DNA of 64,000 nt from Sepiola atlantica (taxonomy: Eukaryota > Mollusca > Cephalopoda > Sepiida > Sepiolidae). This document shows, piece by piece, positions 56,650-64,000 of the stretch (position 1 is its first letter; each line of letters opens with the position of its first letter). The notes below the pieces were generated by a model. That model was given only the letters and a program-made list of their open reading frames with translations. It searched no databases and had not been told where the DNA came from. The translations under genes and the position numbers were made by a program. The stretch is from NCBI GenBank assembly GCA_963556195.1, contig OY744535.1:94608853-94672852 (forward strand), in the 5' to 3' direction.

Positions 56650-57500
56650 TTAAGTAATTTGTTTATGTATGTGTTAATGTACTTATTTATTATTTATTTA
56701 TTATTTATTCATTTATTTATTATCAGTGTTTGTTTTAAAGTTATCTATTTATTATTTGTTACTTTTTTATTTATTATTTATTCATTATTTATTTATTATT
56801 TATTAATAATGTATGATGTATTTATTATTTATTTATTTATTATTAATGGATTATTTTTTTTATTTCGAATTTATTATTTTTTAAATGTGTTATTTATTTA
56901 TTAATAATTTATTACTTATTTATTTGTTATTTATTATTTACTTATAATGTATTTATATATTATTTATTGAATAGTTATTTATTGAATATTTATTTATCAT
57001 TTATTATTTATTATTTATTATTTATTATTTATTTATTCATTATTTATTTAATATTTTTTTTATTATTTATGTATTATTTATTTATTATTTACTTATTTAT
57101 TTGTAGTTATTATTTATAATTTATTTATGGTTTTTTATTTATGATTTTTTCTATTAATATATTTATTATTTATTTATTATTCATTATTTGTTATTTAATT
57201 ATCATTTTTTACATTTTTTATTCGATGATTACTTTTTTATTACTTATTTATTATTGATTTATTATTAATTTATTCATAATTTATTCATCATTTATTTATT
57301 ATTATTTATTTGAAATTTATTTATTATTTATTTATTATTAATTATTTATTTGTTTTTATTGTTATTTATTTATTATTTATTTATTGTTTATATATTATTT
57401 ATTTATGCATTGTTTAGTATTCATTCATTATTTATTCATTATGTATTTAGTTAGTTATTATTTACTAGTTATTTATTATTTACTTATTTATTCAATCATT
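56650..57500. repeat. Degenerate (TTAT/TTTATTAT)n block
   Basis: 850 bp of TTAT, TTTA and TTTATTAT units with few G or C. Frames rich in Leu/Ile/Tyr are artefacts. Confidence 0.9.
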
Positions 57501-57577
57501 TTCAAGTATCTACATACGTACACATGCCCACCCATATATCAAAAACCGCAGAAATATACACACACAAAAACGTGATA

Positions 57578-57582
<5 letters not shown>

Positions 57583-57662
<80 letters not shown>
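57583..57662. repeat. (TC)n then (TA)n
   Basis: Compound dinucleotide tract. Confidence 0.95.
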
Positions 57663-57667
<5 letters not shown>

Positions 57668-57879
57668 CGATAACGTATGTGTTCGTGTGTCACGCTTACA
57701 TCAAAATCTCTGACTTCACGTTAGATTTTTTGTATTTTTTTGTGATATTATTGTCAAGTAATTTATAGTATTCTTTATTTGGAAAAAATGAAATTGAGAA
57801 AAAAGAAAAGAAATTTTAATTTTCAAAATTAGGACAGTCACGTGGTTTGGACCGTAAACAATCAACATGTTAAAATCAA

Positions 57880-58270
57880 AAATTAAAATCAAAATAAAAA
57901 AATGATAAAAATATTAATATAAAAAATAATATATAACATATAAAATATAATATAAAATAAAAAATAAAAAATGATTAAAATATTAATATAATAAATAATA
58001 TATAACATATTAAATATAATATAAACTTAAAAAAAAATGATTAAAATATTAATATAAAAAATAATATATAACATATAAAATATAATATAAAATAAAAATA
58101 AAATAAAAATAAATAAATTATTTAAAATATTAATATAAAAAATAATATATAAAATATAAAATATAATATAAAATAAAAATAAAATTAAAAAAATGATTAA
58201 AATATTAATATAAAAAATAATATATAACATATAAAATATAATATAAAATAAAAATAACATTAAAATAAAA
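57880..58270. repeat. A+T-only tandem repeat, units 60-80 bp
   Basis: Five units containing ATTAATATAAAAAATAATAT and ATATAAAATATAATATAAAA, with almost no G/C. Period varies slightly with A-run length. Confidence 0.9.
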
Positions 58271-58378
58271 TAAAATAAAGTGAAAGGAGAAGGATATTAT
58301 CAAAAGGGTAGAATAATTAGATAGATAGATAGATAGATGGAGATAAAATGAGGTGGTCTACGATCGAGGCAAGTATAT

Positions 58379-58379
<1 letters not shown>

Positions 58380-58437
<58 letters not shown>
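58380..58437. repeat. (CA)n then (TA)n
   Basis: Left boundary of a family I hammerhead. Confidence 0.95.
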
Positions 58438-58440
<3 letters not shown>

Positions 58441-58466
58441 AGCAATGAAAATATATATGGCAATCA

Positions 58467-58515
58467 AGCTACACAGAGGCTCCCGTGTTTCATCCCTGGG
58501 GGGAATCGTCAGGCT
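58467..58515 (-). ncRNA. Hammerhead ribozyme, family I, best copy
   Basis: Minus strand: stem I AGC/GCT; core CTGACGA (58506-58512); stem II TCCC/GGGA with a U-U step at the core; GAA (58489-58491); perfect 4-bp stem III ACAC/GTGT with a 10-base loop; cleavage GTA. The relatives at 38252 and 52256 have G-U or mismatched pairs at the same stem III positions. Confidence 0.7.
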
Positions 58516-58554
58516 AAATATATATATACTTGTCACTAGTGTTCATTACAAATT

Positions 58555-58762
58555 ATTTTTAGGTTTTAGTCGTATTCAATCACTTCCACGTTTTACTCTG
58601 ATGAGTGTGGACGAAAACCGGTTCAGTGCATTAATTAATTTCTTTTTAATCGTTTTCTCTCGTTTTTTTATATTTGTTTAATCTCATTCGACCCTCCAAA
58701 AAAATGTCCCAAACGTCCGTATTCCTCACCGTTATCAAATTTTGTACCACGAAAAATGTATT

Positions 58763-58770
<8 letters not shown>
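58555..58770 (+). mobile_element. Family F hammerhead element, copy 2
   Basis: Reverse-orientation relative of 15114-15345, ending GTACCACGAAAAATG next to (TA)n at 58768. It carries a complete hammerhead. Confidence 0.7.
58594..58628 (+). ncRNA. Hammerhead ribozyme, family F copy 2
   Basis: Stem I TACT (58594-58597) with AGTG (58625-58628); core CTGATGA 58598-58604; stem II GT/AC with GTGG loop; GAA; stem III palindrome AACCGGTT; cleavage after C58624. Relative to 15215, stem III pair 15.2/16.2 changed from G-C to A-U on both sides, a compensatory change supporting selection on structure. Confidence 0.78.

Positions 58771-58825
<55 letters not shown>
58768..58825. repeat. (TA)n tract
   Basis: Right boundary of family F; CCGAAACACGTCGAC follows, which may be a hammerhead 3' half whose 5' half was lost into the TA tract. 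Confidence 0.97.
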
Positions 58826-58828
<3 letters not shown>

Positions 58829-58954
58829 AAACACGTCGACATTGTCGGTTTTAACTCAAACAATGGGAACCAATAATTGTCACTTATTTTGATGAACTGC
58901 ATATCTGAAGTAAACTAAAACAGTACATACAAATGTGTATCAATCCAAGTTCAA

Positions 58955-58993
<39 letters not shown>

Positions 58994-59052
58994 GAAATAT
59001 AAGCCAAATTAGCAATACAAGATTAATTTTTTTTTCTTTCTTACATTAATCC

Positions 59053-59090
59053 TATCAATTACGGAATAAAATTCCTTCTTCAGGGGTGAC
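59053..59090 (-). ncRNA. Hammerhead-like relic, A13 changed
   Basis: Minus strand: CTGAAGA (59077-59083), A then stem II GGAAT/ATTCC, GTA instead of GAA, ATTGAT, A. Stem I CC/GG. It follows (TA)n at 58958-58989. Confidence 0.45.
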
Positions 59091-59869
59091 CAGTATTGAG
59101 TCATTTTTTTTTCCTTTTTCATCAAAAAACAAGAATAAAGAAACTTATTTCTTTGTTAATTTGATAAACGTCTTTGATGGTACGACGTCATCGCCTTGCT
59201 GTTATGAAATGGCGGGTAAGATTCAAAACCGGTGTCGAACGAGAGATGCGTTGGCACGCTGTCGAGTAATGTGTGTGTTTATCGTTCATGCGAAGTTTGT
59301 AGACACTATATTATTATCAAAACACCTGTGACTTGTTTCATCCAATTTTACACTTAAATATTATCAAATATCAATATATATCAAACATATCACTTATTAC
59401 GATGCTTTATTTGAATAATTGTTTTATAAACGCCCTCTAATAAATTAATATTCGGGACAATTAATTTCTATATAAGTTCTACAAATGTCGTATTATTGAT
59501 TACAGCGATTCAATGAAAAGCTTAAACATTCAAAATGACAATTTTGAAATTCGAAAGATAACTTCCGGGCTTTATTGTTGTTGTTTACGACGATGAAAAC
59601 GATGTTGATGATGCTGATTATGATAATGATTGCGATGATTATGAAGATAACTATTATATTTTCCAGCAAAATAATTAATACAAAGCTGCTCATTTCTCAC
59701 ATCGTTTAAAATTATCAAGAAATAGGACCATATTAAAAAAAAACACCATTACAGTTTGTTGCATATTTCTATTTTCTAACTTAATTTGTTTGTTTCCATC
59801 TTAACGATATTAACATTAAAATAAATTGTGAATTGTTTGTTCTTGTTATACAACATATTTTGCCATATC

Positions 59870-59870
<1 letters not shown>
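59091..59870. other. No gene seen
   Basis: The 81-residue frame at 59086-59331 has ordinary composition but no recognised domain; the rest is A+T-rich with a short GAT-type patch near 59590-59650. Confidence 0.4.

Positions 59871-59936
<66 letters not shown>
59871..59936. repeat. (TA)n tract
   Basis: Left boundary of the family M palindrome. Confidence 0.97.
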
Positions 59937-59937
<1 letters not shown>

Positions 59938-60036
59938 CGTACATGTATTGTATTAGTGTCTGTAAATGTAAATCCGTAGAAACTCAAGTGTTTATAAAAA
60001 GTGCTCAATACCTAAGTAGAGCTGTTCATAAGTATA

Positions 60037-60102
60037 TTGGTTGCATATGTGCATACATGTTTCGGTTGCACTTTTCCAAGAAAGTCAACTTCATCAGACC
60101 AA
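60037..60102 (-). ncRNA. Hammerhead-like, family M left arm, U16.1 changed
   Basis: Same as the right arm, but the base before the cleavage position is C instead of U (GCA for GTA), and stem II begins with an A-C mismatch. Cleavage is not expected. Confidence 0.55.
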
Positions 60103-60138
60103 GAATTTTCGAGAAATGCATCCATTTCTCGAAAATTC

Positions 60139-60204
60139 TTGGTCTGATGAGGTTGATTTTCTTGGAAAAGTGCAACCGAAACATGTATGCACATATGTAA
60201 CCAA
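60139..60204 (+). ncRNA. Hammerhead ribozyme, family M right arm, canonical
   Basis: Stem I TTGGT (60139-60143) with ACCAA (60200-60204); core CTGATGA 60144-60150; long stem II 60151-60177 (GGTTG/CAACC plus TTTTC/AAAAG-type); GAA 60178-60180; 6-bp stem III ACATGT/ATATGT with loop ATGCAC; cleavage after A60199 (GTA). All three helices can form in a monomer. Confidence 0.82.
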
Positions 60205-60231
60205 TAATGTTTGTATAAATAAAAATGTATA

Positions 60232-60233
<2 letters not shown>

Positions 60234-60277
<44 letters not shown>

Positions 60278-60301
60278 ACTGCAAACACACAAACACGTAT
60301 A
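60234..60301. repeat. (TA)n plus flank duplicated at 61047
   Basis: (TA)n to 60274 is followed by GTACACTGCAAACACAC...ACGTATAT, repeated almost identically at 61048-61073 on the far side of the family H element. Confidence 0.9.
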
Positions 60302-60335
60302 TATTTATTATTATTATTTTTTTATTTTTTATTTT

Positions 60336-60433
60336 TTTTAATGCAACTTTAATTCCTATATAATTTTATTTCTAGCTACTATATCGCAGAATGGTACTTG
60401 GGTGTAGTGTTTAGATAGTATTATTATTATTAT

Positions 60434-60471
<38 letters not shown>

Positions 60472-60970
60472 TTACTATTGTTATGTAGAATGTTATTTGA
60501 TATGCAAATTACCATATCACACGGTAGTCTTAAGGGTAGTATATTATTATTATTATTATTTGATTATTATTATTATTATTATTTATTTATGTATATATAA
60601 GTAAAATTTTAAGCTGAATGGGTTCTACACTTGATTATTGGGGAAATCGTAGTTTGATCTGTACCATTGGAGAGCCATGCATATTATAACTGTCCCGTTT
60701 TTAAATCTCCGAAACAGTTACATGGTAAACAGCTGATGATCCCCGTGTTAATATTAGATGCTTACGTTAAGGTCTCCTGTTTTTGTTTCACTGTTAGATA
60801 CTAAATCCCCCTTTTTATTTTATTTACTTACTATTATACATTTTATTTATTTATGAATTTTCCAACGAATGTTAAGTCTGCACTATTTTCGATTTAGTTA
60901 GTTTCTGTGGGAATTTAAACTGCATTTTCCTTTTTTTGTCTTTTTGTTTAAAATAACTCAAAGCTTCTTT

Positions 60971-60974
<4 letters not shown>
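60336..60974 (+). mobile_element. Family H element, copy 2
   Basis: Complete relative of 37201-37860 in opposite orientation, including (ATT)n/(AGT)n blocks at 60420-60475 and 60541-60590 and the end CAAAGCTTCTTTAGAC at (TA)n. CAGCTGATGATCCCC (near 60730) resembles a hammerhead 5' half, but no GAAAC partner is present. Confidence 0.8.
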
Positions 60975-61050
<76 letters not shown>

Positions 61051-61073
61051 ACTGCAAACACACACACACGTAT
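60974..61073. repeat. (TA)n plus second copy of the flank
   Basis: (TA)n at 60974-61047, then the same 26-bp flank as 60275-60301. Confidence 0.9.
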
Positions 61074-61227
61074 ATGTGTTCTTAATTTGCATATTTATTT
61101 TATAAACCTCTTCTAGCAATTCAAAATTCTGTTATATACAGTTCTAATTTCGCAATATTTTCGTCGATAATAAAACCACTGATGCCTCTGAGAACAGATA
61201 CGAAACTTTAATCGTAGCCAAAAGTCC

Positions 61228-61585
61228 AAGTTATTTACTTCGCCAAAAGGAGGTAAGACACAAGGTCAATTTATTGTTATATACCTCCTCTCCCTGAGGC
61301 TAGACATATGGTCCGGTGTGGTAACCAAGCGGACTAGGATTAACGCGCTCTGGCCTACAAAAATGCTTGAGCAACTCCGTCGGCATTCCCCGGTAGGAGC
61401 GCCTCAGACGATAAGCAATAAACTAATCCCTTCTCAAAGGGTGAGATAACAAGGTCTGGAAGTGTGACCCATCTAGAACTGCACTGGGCAATATGTCAGA
61501 CCAGCAGAATGAAGCCACGAAGACCAAGACGGTACCGGTCTACAAAGGGTACCATTTATCAGCACAGATACATTATGATGTCAGC
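61228..61585 (-). mobile_element. Diverged U2-headed SINE with two tails
   Basis: Tails GTAAGACACAAGGTC and GCTAGACATATGGTC, body ACTCCGTCGGCATTCCCCGG, and a diverged head (TTTTGGGCTGACATCATAAT) near 61585. Confidence 0.6.
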
Positions 61586-61964
61586 CCAAAAGCTAATGAA
61601 CTATACAAAATATAGTTTTTCTGACTAGACATTCTTAAATAAACGAATAAAAATGATGTAAGCCTTTAATACCGTGTTATCTTTTTCATATCGGTCAATC
61701 TATTAGTAGTTCCGTCCGTCTACCACGCTAAAGCTAGACATTGAATTTTGTTGGTCTGTCAACATTAAAAAATCTTAACAGTAAAATTAATAAACACATG
61801 TTTTTTACATGTATCAAAGTATCCCCATACTTGACACTATATGTCCGCTTGTCTGTCAAGCCTAAGTCAGGCATATAATATTTGTCAGTTTTTTTATACA
61901 TAAGTTTTCAATTGTTATCACGTAGGTATGTCACGCTATATCTCAGATACTCCTTTGGTAATCT

Positions 61965-62196
61965 GTCACACTGAAGAAAGCCATATAATATATGTCACGC
62001 TGAAGTAAGCCATATGATATATGTCACGCTGAAGAAAGCTATATGATATATGTCACGCTGAAGTAAGCCAAATAGTATCTGTCACGCTGAAGTAAGCCAT
62101 ATAATATCTGTCACGCTGAAGTCAGCCATATAATATATTACACGCTGAAGAAAGCCATATAATATTTGTCACTCTGAAGTAAGCCATATACTATTT
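61965..62196. repeat. 29-bp satellite, eight units
   Basis: Units GTCACGCTGAAGTAAGCCAT plus ATAATATnT repeat eight times. Longer, degenerate relatives containing CTGTCACGCT-AAG continue on both sides (61690-61964 and 62286-62465), interrupted by (TA)n at 62233-62285. Confidence 0.9.
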
Positions 62197-62229
62197 GTCA
62201 TTCGCTTATCACGTTTCAATTAACACTTT

Positions 62230-62287
<58 letters not shown>

Positions 62288-62465
62288 GTCATGCTTAAGA
62301 TTCACGTAGCTTTTTTAATTGTGTGTCACGCTCAAGTTTCATATAGCATTTGTTTGTCACGCTTAAGTTTTTAATATTTTTTTTATTTGTCTCTCACGCT
62401 ATCAGTTTTCACATAGCATTTTTATCTATCTGTTACGCTTACGTTTCACTTAGCACTTCTAGCAC

Positions 62466-63829
62466 TAAACGCGCAGATTGAGTCGATGCATTTTATAATA
62501 TTCGTTCCCGTTTTTGCTCTTCTTATTCCCCCTCAATATTATATTCCAATGTTCACGCTTTTAAAATAAACTTGCTAACAAATAAAACGATCGCAGCGTT
62601 TAGCAGTTGAGAGCGTGTCTCTCGAGTTTATCGTTTCCACGGGCAATAATTATATTCTCCTTTTCGAGGAGAAGCAGGAGCAGTAAGGGAGATAAGTAGA
62701 AAAAGGGGGAAGTAAAGGACGCAGATTTTTGTAAATTGGTTAGCAATAAATGGTCTACTTTGTTATACATTCTCCAAGGATACTAACATCTCGAATTCCA
62801 TATAAAACGTACTGGTGGAAAGACCCTGCCCAAGACAGATTCAAAATTATGACAGGTGCATGATAATTTCAATAAGTTCAATCGACTATAACTGAAAGTT
62901 TATTTTTTATTTTTGCTTTTACTTTTATTAATCAGAACAAGGCACATTGCAACTCAGACGTAAGAGTCTACTGTGAATAAGGCACATCCTCAGTGGGGAG
63001 TTGTGCAACGAGATATTTGTTGACATTACATTTAAACTTCTTCTTGTTAGTACAGGCAGGGAACCAGAAAGCAGAGAAGAAATTCCCAAGGAAAAAAAAG
63101 GTATTGTAGTAAAAAGGCCACCGGCATCTTGGGTCCTCTATAGTGAAGGGGTGCGCTTTTGTTGACTGACGGGTAGATCGGACGTATTTTAGGTCAAAGG
63201 GGGCACCAGTGCGCCATATTCATCGGAGCATATTCAATGAAATTACTTGTAAAACAAGCACAGGGAGCAACATTGCGGCGATGGGATAGTGGTTGGACCT
63301 TGTAAGATAGTGTAGGATCTATTATATTAGATGCTCTTTTTTGGACCCTGTCTTAGAAGGAGAGACTAGTGGTTTGTACCCCAGCCCAGATGTGAAAACA
63401 ACACTTCATGCATAGGCGAATGGTTTTAAACAATTCGAAAGATATCGACTGTTTTTTTAACTGCAACGGAGAGCGATAGTTTTTTTTTGTATACTTTGGA
63501 TTATTCAGATCTATTTTAAATAACTCAGTATCTTGAAAAGTAATTGTCAACCGCATGCACTGAATTGAGTAACATGGAAGCGAGACATCTATATTAGATG
63601 AGACACACTAAACAGTAACGACATAAGAGATACGTTAAACTACTTAGAAATGTAATGGTTGTGATTGCCGTGATTATTGTAAATTATAACGTAACGAAGA
63701 AATGTGATACATGTCACTGTTTCAGTCATCGCCTAAATAACCTGCAACCTATGCAGGAAAACCTAAGCCTTACCCTAACCCTATGCGGTGAAGACATGTG
63801 CGCTTACACCAGAATAGGACCCACCTAAG
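62466..63829. other. No gene seen
   Basis: Unique-looking DNA; GGGAGATAAG-type purine patch at 62655-62715. No frame with a domain. Confidence 0.45.
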
Positions 63830-64000
63830 TTGCAAGGAGGTGACGGTGTATAAGTGGCTAACGAAACAGACTCACAACCGGGATGTGCTAAATTCGAATA
63901 CAGTTCGTTCCACAGGAACACTTTAACTTAGGATGTTGGCAACCTTCACGTGTTTCCTCCTGTAAGTAATCGATGTATTTCTAGAAAGGATTCTAGCTAA
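63830..64000 (+). mobile_element. tRNA-like SINE, second family, copy 2 (cut by window end)
   Basis: ATAAGTGGCTAACGAAACAG (A-box position) and AAATTCGAATACAG (B-box position) are followed by AGGATGTTGGCAACCTTCA, shared with 24705-24905. Confidence 0.6.

Larger units (their letters stand above)
59937..60234. mobile_element. Family M palindrome with two opposed hammerheads
   Basis: Exactly (TA)n-bounded. Arms 60031-60113 and 60124-60209 are inverted copies meeting at TCGAGAAATGCATCCATTTC. Each arm holds a full-length hammerhead. Confidence 0.8.

Overview
This window looks like gene-poor, repeat-saturated eukaryotic nuclear DNA, most likely from an animal. Very long (TA)n tracts, telomere-type TTAGGG repeats, SINEs, mariner-type MITEs and large inverted-repeat elements dominate. 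I suspect a mollusc, possibly a coleoid cephalopod, from the repeat style only; this is an inference and no marker gene fixes the species. I find no convincing protein-coding gene. Nearly all long open frames are read-through of microsatellites or minisatellites.

The main signal is a set of about thirty hammerhead-ribozyme-like motifs: CTGANGA core, stem II hairpin, GAA core, short or palindromic stem III, cleavage U-H, and closing stem I. They lie on both strands in at least eight unrelated short element families. Those elements usually sit directly between (TA)n tracts. Roughly nine to twelve copies keep the catalytic core plus complementary stem I strands. Others carry single core changes (C3, U4, G12, A13 or U16.1) or are relics. 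In animals this architecture is known from Penelope-like retroelements and small retrozymes, so I read the window as a graveyard and possibly active site of non-autonomous hammerhead elements. No reverse transcriptase or GIY-YIG reading frame is visible.

Layout. 1-3.3 kb: hammerhead elements between (TA)n tracts. 3.6-5.3 kb: telomere-like and purine tandem repeats. 6.2-7.6 kb: a large element with two opposed intact hammerheads, then a 290-bp foldback. 9.6-13.4 kb: a mariner-type MITE and two opposed U2-snRNA-headed SINEs. 13.5-15.4 kb: a long palindrome and three hammerheads. 16-28 kb: old repeats, relic hammerheads and degraded SINEs. 29.0-29.7 kb: telomere repeats inside an inverted repeat. 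29.8-31.9 kb: 58 copies of a 35-bp minisatellite. 33.4-35.5 kb: six tandem 343/351-bp units derived from the U2-headed SINE. 35.6-36.8 kb: a weak promoter and splice-site neighbourhood. 37-40 kb: hammerhead-bearing and related elements. 40.7-43.6 kb: GAT and 12-bp repeats plus an interspersed element. 44-48.6 kb: a dense run of (TA)n-bounded inverted-repeat elements, including a palindromic MITE with a transposase motif. 49-56 kb: nested inverted repeats, SINEs and a second MITE copy. 56.6-58.3 kb: A+T-only tandem DNA. 58.4-61.1 kb: four hammerheads with intact or nearly intact cores, a fifth with a mutated core, and a TA-flanked repeat with long direct flanks. 61.2-64 kb: degraded SINE, a 29-bp satellite and unique DNA.

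All coordinates and pairings were read by eye. No folding, homology search or expression check was possible.
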